NCBI GenBank assembly: GCA_010405405.1 | Contig: MU004237.1 | Coordinates: forward strand, 228,014-292,013 | Origin: Microthyrium microscopicum | Taxonomy: Eukaryota; Ascomycota; Dothideomycetes; Microthyriales; Microthyriaceae | Direction of reading: 5' to 3' | DNA length: 64,000 nt | Position numbers and translations under genes: made by a program | The notes under the pieces: model-generated | What the model was told of the DNA's origin: nothing | Databases searched by the model: none | Seen by the model: the letters and a program-made list of their open reading frames with translations, nothing else | Shown: positions 20,439 through 31,494 of the stretch, piece after piece | Position numbering within the stretch: the stretch's first letter is position 1 | Layout: every line of letters starts with the position of its first letter

Positions 20439-21701
20439 ATGTACCAACAACCACCACCACCATATGCCTATCCCCCAGGCGGATATGGCTACCCTCAACC
20501 ACCACCAAACTATCGGTTCTCATCTGCGACTCCATCGCCGCGCGGATCCGCCCAGAAAACTCGACACTCACGATCCACCAGCCAGCAGGTTCCTCCTGGC
20601 TATGCCTACTCTCCACGAGGTGGCCCTCAGTTTGCGGATCCACGTTATTCAACCTACTCCTCGCCCTTGCGTGGTCCTGAATTTGTAAGTGATTTCGATT
20701 ACTATGGGCAGTCTCGGTACCGAGTACCTTCGTACGATCGGCCGCGCAGTAGCAAGCAGTCTCGCGAAAACGCGCGTTTCCGTGAGCACCAGCGCTTCGG
20801 CTCTTTCTATCCCTCGTTTACTCCCGACGATGTCTTCGGCGATGACTACTACGGTGGCACGCCGCCACCTCCCTACGAAGACCATCACAAGTTCGCGGCC
20901 GCTGATTACAGTTATTACTACTATCAGAACCGCGAACGCGCAAATCAAACCGCATTTCAGCCTCAACGAGATGGCCCTACCCCGATGCCCATGCCCAAAG
21001 CGAATCAATCACGCCCACGAAGGGCTTCGACGGCCGCCGGTCAGCGACCACCGCAAGAACGACCACAAACGACGCCGCCCAAACCTAAAGCTCAGCCGCA
21101 GAAGCGCAAGGCTACCGAAGAAGATCGACTCCGCTGCGGCATTCCAGCCGGTTATTCGCTAAAGAACTGGGACCCTACAGAAGAGCCAATCATGGTGCTG
21201 GGCAGTGTCTTCGATGCCAACTCACTCGGTAAATGGATCTACGACTGGGCATGCTACGCCTATGGCACCGACAAGCCACTTACCGACATGGCTGCTGAAC
21301 TTTGGCTTCTCCTCATCCACCTTGCCGGCAAGTACAAGAGAGCCGACGAAGTCATTGACCGTGTTCGCGTCGACTCCAAGCGCGAAATGGTTGAAGACTT
21401 TCTCGAAAGCGGCGAGCGTCTCTGGGTTCGCTTCCGCAAACTCCTCAAGGTCTGCGAAGACTACATGTGGAAGGCAGCCCAACGCGAAACTGGTGAAAAG
21501 AAGCCCGCCAACATGGGAGCAAAGAGCGGTGTCGCCTTTGTCAAATGCCTCTTTGGACGCGACTGCGAACTCGACAAGACAGAAAAGCTCATGGCCAACA
21601 TTCGCCTCTTCAGCATTCGATTCGAGGTCAACATTGAGCCCATCATCCGCAGTCCCGAGGCCGAAGAGTCTGAAGTCGGCGAAAGTGACGATGAAGCCTA
21701 G
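20439..21701 (+). CDS. Conserved fungal protein, P/Y/Q-rich N-terminus
   Basis: A 420-residue intronless gene. The first half is low complexity (Pro, Tyr, Gln, Ser, Arg; opens MYQQPPPPYAYPPGGYGYPQ) with basic patches near 195-235. The second half (about 235-405) is folded and looks conserved: IPAGYSLKNWDPTEEPIMVL, then GSVFDANSLGKWIYDWACYA and ELWLLLIHLAGKYKRADE. I recognise this as a domain common in filamentous ascomycetes, often misnamed a cell-wall protein, with no function known to me. The acidic C-terminus is EESEVGESDDEA. The disordered, tyrosine-rich N-terminus could phase-separate. It stands alone in an otherwise gene-poor 11 kb with a long leader, a pattern often seen for regulators in fungi; that link is inference. 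Confidence 0.8.
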   Translation: MYQQPPPPYAYPPGGYGYPQPPPNYRFSSATPSPRGSAQKTRHSRSTSQQVPPGYAYSPRGGPQFADPRYSTYSSPLRGPEFVSDFDYYGQSRYRVPSYDRPRSSKQSRENARFREHQRFGSFYPSFTPDDVFGDDYYGGTPPPPYEDHHKFAAADYSYYYYQNRERANQTAFQPQRDGPTPMPMPKANQSRPRRASTAAGQRPPQERPQTTPPKPKAQPQKRKATEEDRLRCGIPAGYSLKNWDPTEEPIMVLGSVFDANSLGKWIYDWACYAYGTDKPLTDMAAELWLLLIHLAGKYKRADEVIDRVRVDSKREMVEDFLESGERLWVRFRKLLKVCEDYMWKAAQRETGEKKPANMGAKSGVAFVKCLFGRDCELDKTEKLMANIRLFSIRFEVNIEPIIRSPEAEESEVGESDDEA

Positions 21702-24058
21702 ACGTACGCGTCGCAGAATGGTTTGCCACTTCCTTGCTTCGATCATCTCCAGGCACCACCATATAAACGAAAAAAGAAACAAAATGTCACCCTTTTCGAG
21801 TCATCAAAATCCATCCTATCCTCCCAACCTCCCGCTCCGGATTTCCCGGATGCGTATCTACTCCGCCCAATCCCGGCTCGAGCTCATCAATCCTCTCCAA
21901 TAGAGCCCAAGTGCTCTCTGTAATCATCTATTATTGGCTCTGCAATTTTTCATTGCTCTGCTTTCATCTTTCTATGCAAGATACCCGCATCGCGGCTTGA
22001 GTCCTTAAAGGACAAGCAAAACTTGTACGATAATCTATGGACGAAGTCTGTGTTATGACACCACACCCTCGCGGGTGAAGAGTTGTCTGGAACGTTTTTC
22101 TCTTTCGCTTTTGCTATTATGGGGGTCTATCGGGGGCTTGTTATTGTTTTTTTGCACCATTTTTTTCTCGGGTCACCCAGCATCATGTTCCTTTGGTTCA
22201 GGCAAAAGGCAAAAAGTTGTTTGATCTTTGAGATATCCCCATCTGTTTTTATCTGCTTTTTACATCGTTACGCTCGGAAATTTGTGTTTTTTGGATCTCC
22301 CGTTTGATCTCGCGAGATATTTAGTTATGCGAGTAACATTCTTGTTGTTTGCGCTTGCTTCCCTGTTCACTTCTATAGACGGAATTTTTTAGGTACGGAT
22401 CGCTGTCTACGGACGCGCCTTAGTTTACATGTTGCTTTATCATATAAAATCACTCAGTTTACCTCACTTATCGCTTCGTTCTTGGTGATACATCTCCTAG
22501 TTTCCATACTGGAATCATTGTTTTGATCTTAGCAAGTCCGGTAGTGAATTTCGCCGACTTGCATAACCTAGCTATTCCAATTGGCTTGCATCAGATCATG
22601 CATCATGATCGCTCTCCAAACGCGTTCGTTGAAACGACTAGGCCACTCAATTCCATCGCGCGTTTCATATCCATCGCTAACGTTCTGCATCGCGTAAAAG
22701 ACAGTCGCGGTGCCTTGATTAGACGCATGACTCGCCTGTGCGTTTGCGCAATCGTCATGATTCGTTGCGGCTAATGCCGACAACCTTTTTATGTACCATT
22801 GCAGCAGAAGAAATGGATACGATTTCTCCTCACAACTTCCACACGATTGGCTTTTTCACGACACATTATTCATTGAATATCTGGTTTACAGATTCTGTTG
22901 GCAGAAGCGACAAGGCTTTCCTGAACAACTCCACAGAACTAGTATGCGCTACGTCTATCGCTGCTAAAACTATACTGTGTAGTGTACCACCAGCATGCGG
23001 TAGTCCTCCGCTCGCCCTGTCGGCACATTGGCTGGTTCAACTTAAACTGGCTCCCGAGCGGAGTGATTGCTAGGTGTCACTTGGGCCGCGCTACATTGTA
23101 GAAGAGACCATGGAGACGTGAAGGTTGGTTTTAGCAGCACACATGCATCTTGCTTTTTACACAAGGCAAGAAACGCAAAAAAAGATGGTTTGCGCAGCGT
23201 TGGGTTCCCACACAAAAGACGCAAATCATGGGCCGTTTGTTGATGCGAACATGCTTCTTTTTTTTCCTTCGCGAACTGGCGCTACTTGGCTAGATGCATG
23301 TTCGTTTGCCATTGGTGTTCAACGTCATGTGCGTGATCATCTGGCTTGATTCTTGGTTGGGCGGAAAGCAACATCCGATCGATTGCTCTGCATTTCAGTG
23401 TGATGTCTTGAACGTTGTGATAAGTAGAGCCAGTCGTCCCCTCGATGTGACGATGGGGTTGGCAGAAGCAGAAGTTGGGGGGTAGAATGGAATGTAGTAA
23501 TGGGCTCGCTCAAGCGCTTCCAGCTTTGCGCTCATTGGAAGATGCCCACGCGAGAATTGATGCTGGTTTGGTTGGGATGCGGGACGAACTTGTCGTAGTG
23601 GTGTGAAGCGGGGATCGGCTTCAGCCTTGTCTCCGCTCGGAGAGGTTGGGTTTGGTAGCTTACGAGAAAGGCTGCCAATGCGTTGGCGGAACTAGTTTTA
23701 GAGAGTCCTAAGGATTCTCTATGTTGGAGGTTGCAAAGATATCGGTTGTACCTTGGAGTTAGCCTACTGGGAATTGTTGGATAGCCCCCATAACTGCTAA
23801 GCCTTCATAACATCGCAAGTACATTTTACTGGTACTCCGAGCGGATCCGGATTCGTTCTTTAAGGATTCAATGTTGGTCGCAGTGCTCAACTATAACGAG
23901 TTCTATTTTTAGCTACAATCCAACAAGATGCTCACTATCTTAAGTACTATATTGATGCTTATTATTAGCTTACAAGGCACTCCGCCTTCCTTTGAATCTT
24001 ATACACATTTCCTCCCCATGCTTTAATCCATCTTCAGACCCTATCGGAGCACTTGCGG
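21702..24058. other. Intergenic, about 2.4 kb
   Basis: No gene recognised. The first several hundred bases are T-rich and likely the 3' UTR of the gene ending at 21701. ORFs up to about 110 codons (for example 22738-23073) show no protein-like features. Confidence 0.45.
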
Positions 24059-25036
24059 TCAATATTTCAGTGTAACTTCAACTATTTTTGCCGGCTCAAC
24101 AATCGTCCCGTTGACAGGCGCCTTCAAACCCCCAGTAGTAGTAACATACAGAGTCTTATATGAGCGGTCAGACGGGTCAAACTGAATGGCTGTACTTCCG
24201 GCAAGTGCCAGTGACGAATTGCTGCCTGCCACAACTTTCACTTCCCCATTCTCGTTGACAGTAACAATTGTGTTGTTCACATTCGTCGCGATATAAGGTT
24301 GGCCCCATGGTGTCAGGATGAAATCGTCTTGAAAGAAACCTTTAGCAAGAATTTCGACTGGTCCAGTGGCTGATACGTTCTTGTCAACAGGTATACGACA
24401 GAACAGCTGTTGGGTTGACGATGTGTAGTACACGTAGTTTTTCCAGACTTTGACACCATTGATGCCGGGTGGTGTCTTTCCGTTTGGCAGCATTGTCGCA
24501 TCTGAAAGAGCAATCGAATATTCTCCAGTGGAAATATCCACCTTCCATATGACTCCCTTGATTGTGTCCACGAATAGCAAAGTATCATCGTCAAAGGTTG
24601 TTGCTCCGTTTGGGAAGACTGCATCTGATATCTTGGCAAGTGTTGATATTGTAGGTGGACCGCCTTTGCTGGTGTCAACTTTCCAGATGAGGAATGATCC
24701 AGGAGTGACAGATCCCGCACTAAGGTCAACATTACCGCTGATTACGGCGAATATATCCTGGCTGATTTCAGTAATTCCTAGGCTGGAATCCGTGCCGGTG
24801 AAGTTGAAAATGTTCTGCCCAGTACCTTCTTTGGGATTGATTCTCCAAAGTTCTCCGGCATCAGCTCTTGTGGCAAGAATCAAGCCGTTTTGTTGAATAG
24901 CTAGGTTTTCGAACCAGGTTCCATTTTGGGATAGTTGAAAAATAGTGCGACTCGCAGCTTGTCGATAAGGGGATGTTGGCGATGCGGTGACAGGTAATGC
25001 AATAAACCATGCAATTGAAATGATGGAAAATTTCAT
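24059..25036 (-). CDS. Secreted SMP-30/NHL-type beta-propeller
   Basis: A 325-residue intronless protein with a signal peptide (MKFSIISIAWFIALPVTASP). The start at 25036 is chosen because it opens the signal peptide; an ATG 11 codons upstream would bury it. The mature part has recurring propeller strands: ENLAIQQNGLILATR, GELWRINP, DTLLFVDTIKGVIWKVD, and INGVKVWKNYVYYTSSTQQL. This is the six-bladed SMP-30/gluconolactonase/NHL-like fold seen in many fungal secreted proteins of unknown role. Six or more N-glycosylation sequons occur (for example NGT, NVS, NNT, NSS). Catalysis as a lactonase is possible, but I cannot confirm the metal ligands. Confidence 0.8.
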   Translation of the reverse strand: MKFSIISIAWFIALPVTASPTSPYRQAASRTIFQLSQNGTWFENLAIQQNGLILATRADAGELWRINPKEGTGQNIFNFTGTDSSLGITEISQDIFAVISGNVDLSAGSVTPGSFLIWKVDTSKGGPPTISTLAKISDAVFPNGATTFDDDTLLFVDTIKGVIWKVDISTGEYSIALSDATMLPNGKTPPGINGVKVWKNYVYYTSSTQQLFCRIPVDKNVSATGPVEILAKGFFQDDFILTPWGQPYIATNVNNTIVTVNENGEVKVVAGSNSSLALAGSTAIQFDPSDRSYKTLYVTTTGGLKAPVNGTIVEPAKIVEVTLKY

Positions 25037-25811
25037 ATTGACTTCTTTGCTGACGGAGATATCTTGCATACCATCATCGTTCTTATATTGTACGGCTTAA
25101 CAGAGTCCCTTCTAAAAACAGGCCTGGCCAACCAGCATTCACAGGCATCTTGTGTCAGCTTACAGATGATCGGTCGATCCTTGTAAGAAGCCACAAGTCT
25201 ATCGACCTGGATAATGATTGGATTTGAGCAGATGTTATTGTCCAGTTTGTTTGACCGATTCTCCAATTGGTCATTCAGTGTCAACATAAAGGTGTGTCAC
25301 GCAATTAACAATGTTTACATTGATATACGTTAGAGCATTCTGAACATTCGACTTGAAAACTAAATCTGAGAATGTGATCAACTGAGATATTTGCATACTT
25401 GTGATTAAATCGTGAACTGATTTATACTAAGGACCTCATCTATCAATGTTCTGGGTCTTCGGCACATGCATGGACAATGTTCCCATTTCAACATTTAAAT
25501 TTATACCTGTCATATCATCTTGCTGCCAAATTTCATAAACGAATTTCTTTCAGAAGTGCAATGAAAGAAATATACTCATTTTGAACAAATCATACTAACA
25601 GCTTTCCCTCTGTTTGTTCTAGCCACTTATCATCTTCAAGCCGGAGCCGACTTCATAGGCGGTCAAGGGCAGTACCCAATCAGGCTGAATATCAAGTCTG
25701 CATTTACCGCGACTCAGCCACGTAAACCGGTGGGGTCCAACATCTTGCTACTTTCTACCTCCGTTCAGGATTAGGTTGTGAACTTGCCCCTTCCCCCTGA
25801 TAAGTGACGAG
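25037..25811. other. Intergenic between propeller and CorA-like gene
   Basis: Holds the upstream regions of the two divergent genes. AT-rich around 25290-25600. No gene seen; a short minus-strand frame at 25748-25993 is antisense to the first exon of the CorA-like gene. Confidence 0.45.
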
Positions 25812-27853
25812 ATGGAGCAATCCTTGCTAGACCAGCTCTTCGAGCATGCCTCCCCATTAGAAACGACGTCTACGAAACAAGCCTTACAGATAAGAGACGA
25901 ATCTGGGCAAGGAAAGGGGGACATATTCGGGGAATTTACCAAGGCGTATACATTCGAATGGGCAGCTACTGTATGAGAGCAATTACAATTCAAGAGATGT
26001 TGTACCTAATGCCGTCAGCAACGCCACACTGGCCTTCACGTTCAAGATGGTACCGCAACAAAGCACTGTATGCAAAGTGAAGAGCAAGTCGCTGCATGGC
26101 TAATGAAGGATACTCTGAAACCTTCACCGCAGGGTGAAGTAAGTTGCCATGCTCATGAAGAATAAATGGCTGATACTATCAACAGACACACCAATGGAAT
26201 TTGAGGATAATGTAGGTATGCTGTGTTGCCAGAGGACATCCTAAGTTACAGTTGAACTAAATGTTGATCTCCAGAGCATTTGAGGCACTCAAACCAGTGG
26301 GAGCAATGGATAGGCATCTTTTCGTGCCCTTGCCGTTGTCTCGTAAACTTTTTCTTCAAATTAGCGTGCATTTCGAGCTCTCCGCCGCATATTTGGGTGC
26401 TCTTACATCCCGTAATGTCGAGTTTTCCAGAGCTTTTGATTATAGGAATACAACTACTGAAAACTCAGGCAAGCTTAGTGAGTTGATTACTCACACTGTT
26501 GAAAACGGCGCCTACTAATCCAGTGTCCTAGAATATGTTTTTAAGCAAGACTGGTCCTCGAGTCCGAAAGTTTCTGTGGCACTAACCTATGATCCTAAAA
26601 CAAGACAATCCGTAGCTGTGGTATTCGGACTCTATGAATACTATATCGACAGACTGTTCAGTACAGTTGAAGAATCGAGGAGTCTGTTACTTGCTCCAAT
26701 GATTGTGCCGATAGTCGCTCTAGAACATCAGACACAAAGATACGAAAAAACTAGTGCTCATATTCGACGCACACTGAATGAAGCAGAAAGAGCAACAGGT
26801 ATGCGATTCTTTGCGAATCCTTCTTGGTTGGAAAATGGGGTAACCGACAACATACTTTACGAGCCCGAGGAGATAGCCGATTGGAGAGATGCTGACTTGA
26901 TCAAAATGAGTCAAACAGTCAATACGATTGCTTCATACGTTGCTTTTGATGAAAACCAGCTAAAGAGAACGGCGTCAATTCTGGACTTCATAGAGCAGGA
27001 AACCGCAGAGCTACGAGATAAATGCTTCGAAAATCAAGAAGACGATCTTGTATTTATGCACAACGCTATGTTATCAAAGCTCCGTCAATTACGAGCATAC
27101 AGAAGTGGCATTCTGGGTCAATATCCCTATCTTGCCAAGCGAATAGGAGCACATACACAGACGGTCAGTGATTATATTTTCAGCACAAGGAACATGCTCA
27201 CACTCCCACCAGTTACTGAACTTGTTTACTTTGAAAGATAACGAGGCTATGAAAACTATGGCAGAGCTTAGTCGGCAAGACAACATTGCAATACTGAAGT
27301 TATCAGAAACATCAACACAGATTGCGGAGGACTCAAGGGCGATCGCATCAGCTACAGCTCGAGATAGTTCTTCAATGAGGGTGATAGCTAATGTCACTAT
27401 TCTGTTTCTACCGGCCACGTTCATTGCAGTAAGTTATTCATGTCTAAAGAACTTCTGTCTATCATTTCATTACATGTGTGAGAACTCAGACTAACTCTCT
27501 TTAAGACGTTTTTTAGCATGTCTTTCTTCAACTTTCAGCATCCAAATGGTCCCAAGACTGTCGCAACAGAGATATGGATATATGTGGTCTGCGCTGTGGC
27601 GTTGACACTACTGATCCAGGCGCTCTGGGTTTACATGTCACGAAAATTAGAACTGCGTATTTCAAAGATGCAGAATCAGGAGGAAGTTGCAGAGCAGATG
27701 CTTCTAAGCGCCAAAGTGAACTCTCGGCTGACTCAATACACCTCCAGAGTCAAATCCCTGACTAGAGTCAGATCTGAACGAGCTCAACCCACCGATAGAG
27801 CTTCTCATGACCTAGCAAAGACTACCTTCCGGCCTAACAGTTTGAACGAATAA
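25812..27853 (+). CDS. CorA-like membrane protein
   Basis: Seven exons (25812-25970, 26019-26138, 26186-26211, 26275-26477, 26532-27163, 27213-27428, 27506-27853), 567 residues; every junction is GT-AG and phases match. The N-terminal cytosolic part has a segment with WNLRI (about 98-102) and an HFELSAAYLGALTSR helix. A long coiled coil is followed by the CorA-type C-terminus: two membrane segments (TILFLPATFIATFFS and IWIYVVCAVALTLLIQALWV) preceded by DSSSMRVIANVT. The Mg2+-selective GMN loop of true CorA is not present (SMSFFNFQH in its place). Such CorA-like proteins are expanded in filamentous fungi, some next to HET or ankyrin genes, with unknown substrate. The first three small exons are my own model and the least certain. 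Confidence 0.75.
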
Positions 27854-28815
27854 TACATATATCTAGGCTTTGAGCGCTCCCACAATTGAACCCCCAGTGA
27901 ACCTATTGCGCTCATGTTCCATTGCCACAACCACTGCGGCTTCAATGCCCCAATGGATATTACCCATCATCATGTGCCCACCAAGACATTATCCACCGCC
28001 ATTTCATTCAAACACAATGTCTAAGACAGCACTTTCCCCTCCCCTCACCAGCTATCTTCTGTAGCACTCTCAAACACCCCAACCACACTAACATCATCCA
28101 TCTTACACATCCACAGACCCCTACCAGCCTACTCAACCACCCCCTCGCTTCCAACCACGCCCCTCGCCAATCGCACGCGGGCTCCCTGTCAGACACTACT
28201 ACCAGTGCCGGAATGGCCGCATGCCGTTTGTCACCCCATATATCAATGTACCCAGGGGTTCCTGGAGCCTCGCACTGTGAGCAAGCTATGAGTGGTCAGA
28301 CAGGGGTATTTGACAGCTGTCAAACCTGTCAAACGGGCCAACGGCGACGGGGGTAAGGGTGCGCAGGGCTGATGGAATCATTGTCTGACCGAGCATGGCC
28401 GAATAAGCGGGGTGTATGAGGGGATGACTTGACAGGGGGGCGAAGATGTGCTTGGATGTTTGAAGACGGACTGGGGGTGATATGGAGGGTGGAGCGGGGT
28501 GGAGCCATGGATGGGGATGGGACGATTGGGAGTATATATGGACGGTTAGTAGAGAGATATTTGTCAGTGATGTTGAGTGTGTGGTGGCGGTGGTGCTGAA
28601 TAGGCGAGAAGTGTTGGCTTCTAGATGTAATGAGGCTTTGAGCATGATGTAGATCTATGATGGAATTGAAGAAGCTTTAGTACGCATAACAGTCGTGAGA
28701 TCATAGAACTATAGGATTTGATGTCTAGAGCGACATAAGGTGAGATATAAAGGCGCGATCTCTAAACCATATTTTCCAACCATCACCCCAGCATGGTCAT
28801 TCTCCTGGATCTCTG
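27854..28815. other. Intergenic, CorA-like / patatin-like genes
   Basis: About 960 bp between converging 3' ends. A C-rich, CAC/CCC-rich stretch fills 27940-28200. A palindrome is listed separately at 28309. No gene seen. Confidence 0.45.
28309..28334. promoter_or_regulatory. TTTGACAG palindrome with a third half-site
   Basis: tttgacagctgtcaaa (28309-28324) is a perfect 16-bp palindrome. A further ctgtcaaac half-site follows directly (28326-28334). The TGACAG/CTGTCA half-site is the core bound by TALE homeodomain proteins. It could be a protein-binding site; its distance from any mapped start is large, so this is tentative. Confidence 0.4.
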
Positions 28816-30671
28816 CTAGAAGAATCCGCCTTGCGCCGCACCGGCACCGAAACTCGAAGCCCGATCCCTCTTCTTTAACGACTCCGACCCTTCTGCAGTT
28901 GTACTTTCCCGTCTAGAAGCCGGGTGGTTCGGCGTCGCCACATCGAATGGCTTGCGTCTTCTCACTAATTGGTATCCACGATCCAGTTCTACCTCAATAG
29001 CACACCTCACCTTCAGCGCACCGACTGCTGGCCATACACTACGCTCGCCGCGCCGAATCCAATGCTCTATGCCAGCCGCTGTCGGATTCTCCAACAGCCG
29101 CAAGAAGTCGCGTGGGCCTATCTCCGGCACTAGTAACAAGCTTGCACCTGGCACACTCTCGTCAAGTAGAAAGCGGCGCACTGCCGCGGGCACCAAGCCA
29201 AGTGCGTCGAGTTGCGTGAGGCGGTGTTGGACTTCGAGGATGACGAGTCGAACGAGTGGGAGGGAGAGTTTCCAGCGGCGCTCGTGGCGTGGGTCTGCGT
29301 GGTGAAAGTCGGACCGCAGGAAGGGCGCGATATAAGGCCGCGCTTGAGAGACAATAAAGTGATTGACGTTGAAGAGCTCGCCAATACGGGCGAGGGGTGA
29401 GTCGTGATCAGTGTAGTGCGCGGAGGACCAATGACGAAAGGTGGCGTCTTCGGAGTTTGGCCAGGGCATAATGGTACCAAACTCGTCTTTGCACTTGAGT
29501 TGGAAGGGGGAGTATATAGAAGAGGAGGTGTTGGAAGCGAGCGCGGCGGACCAGATTAGCTGAGAAGAGGTTAGATGGGTTCTGCAAGAGAAATTGGGGA
29601 TTACATACGACATTGGGGGCCGTGAGATAGTTGAGAAGATTGGGGACTCCTCCGCTTGCGGTGGCAACAGTAATGTTGAGGACTCTTTTTGTCTTCATGT
29701 ATGCTTCTTCAAAGGTCATGTCGCCGACATTGGCTCGAACACATTCTTCGAGGACCGACGTATCTAACAGATGACCATCCTTGAATAGTCTCTTGAGTCT
29801 TCTAACTGTCGTAGCGAGCCAATGATGGTCTTCAAACTCATATCTAGTGACTTTGCCACCGGATACTGGTTTCTTGGATCGTTCATTGAATGCCGAGAGA
29901 TCTATTCCTTCAGCAGATAGAATGCCCAACAGCTCCTCTTCGGTATGTACGCCTACCAGCGCTGCAATCAATGCGCCAGTCGCAGTACCGGATATGATGC
30001 GAGGCAACAAGCCTCGCAGATGTAGTGCTTTCACAACGCCAATATGGCACAATCCAAAGATCGAGCCGCCTTGAAGCACTAACGCTGACCTCCCAAAGGC
30101 CTGGCGAGTATCATGTAATACATCCATTTTGGATTGATGCGTCAAGCCGCTTTGGAAGTCAGCACCGGCTGGATATGCTGTAACATATTCCACTGCCAGG
30201 GCGACTTGCGTAACGTAGTCCTCGATGAGAAGTTTCGTACCGGCATAGGCTCGACTGAAAAGCTTGGGCTGGGTGATGTTGCCGAGATTTCTCACCAAGC
30301 CAGAACGGAGAAGACTAACGAGGCCAAGGATGTCATCTTCCTCTCTCGCCTCGATGATTGCCTGAAGACGTTCGTAAATCAGGCGATAATCGTAATGCTT
30401 ACTTGTCGGGTTTTGTCGCCTGTCGCCTATCAGCTCCCTGCGATATGCAAGACGAAACTACTAACCATAGATCATATCCGAGGACTTCATCGAGTTGAAA
30501 AGCTGCAGCCTCCCATTCTTCAAACAAGTTGGCCTGCCCAAGGCTCTCAACAAGCACGTCTTTGCTCGACTTGCTTCTCACCCATTTGAAAAGACGCTGG
30601 CGAACCGTTAGCTTAAAGCGGATGACGCGACGCATCTCATAAACCAACTCACCAGCCACCAGAACGTGCAT
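28816..30671 (-). CDS. Patatin/DUF3336 lipase-like, nucleophile replaced
   Basis: Three exons (30671-30466, 30419-29609, 29559-28816), 586 residues. The N-terminal DUF3336 region is clear (EEWEAAAFQLDEVLGYDLWR, then YDYRLIYERLQAIIEARE). The patatin domain follows: glycine loop QGGSIFGLCHIGV at 185-197 and then SGTATGALIAALVG. In active yeast Tgl3/4/5 and human ATGL the latter is GxSxG with a catalytic serine; here it is G-T-A-T-G (213-217; codon GCG at A215), read directly. The region that should hold the catalytic Asp-Gly dyad reads SSAHYTDHDSPLARIGELFN, also without a plain DG(S/G). FNVNHFIVSQARPYIAPF is kept, so the fold is retained. A non-catalytic or altered triacylglycerol-lipase relative on lipid droplets is the best reading. 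Confidence 0.82.
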
Positions 30672-31494
30672 ACTTCGAAGATAATGGAACCGACCGAATT
30701 AAACACCGTGACAATAAGCATGACAGTGTGTTTATACGCGGAGCTCAGATGACAGCGCGGAGTTCATGGCTTGCTCGGCAACTAATGCAGGTCTATTCGA
30801 CCAGAGGATAGGATAGGCGCTGTAGGATGGAGGCCAAAGATCGTTCCAACAATTCAGGCAGTTATGTGGCAATAGTCAATCGAAGTAGGGATAAAGTCTA
30901 ATAATGTAGGATGGTTCTTGTGTACTAATAGAGTAGTTGTAGAGTAGGACGAAGTGTGGTGGCATGATGTTGACATTCTTAGGTGCACGATCCGATCTTA
31001 ACATGGAAGATCCACATGAGGCTCTTCCTGGCCACTTTCACATGTCAATAACAGTATATCAAAAGCATGTGCTTTCTTACTATTAATAACGATAACGAAA
31101 AGCCATGGACTTGCATTCTCTCCAGTTCATTATTTTCGATGATTTTACAGACAGTTTCCAAGAAAAGTCTAGGAACATTGGTGCGATTCACTAGTAGCTT
31201 TGAGCGCGGATGCCATATGATAATCATGCACTGTATTGTATGCGCAGGTAAATATGTAAATGCTTGCACAAAGCGATGCAATTTGAACTCGAGAACTCGC
31301 CCAGTCATGCTTTAAATGCCCACGTCCTTCTGATCAACCATAATTGTCGCCAATCAACAGGACAAGCGAAGCTTTGCAATAAGAAAGGCAACACCCCAGC
31401 GCCATGCAGAATGATAAGTCATAAACAGACCACAGATTTTCATCCTATACCCCACCGGCTGACCACTTTCCTGCAACCTATACATGATCCGCGT
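30672..31494. other. Intergenic, patatin-like / GLE1
   Basis: Upstream region of the patatin-like gene and 3' flank of GLE1. Two antisense ORFs at about 31045-31315 overlap each other and look random. Nothing else seen. Confidence 0.45.

Noticed and set aside
21222-21782. 186-codon minus-strand ORF
   Set aside because: Exact antisense of the conserved part of the gene at 20439, whose plus-strand frame is far more protein-like.
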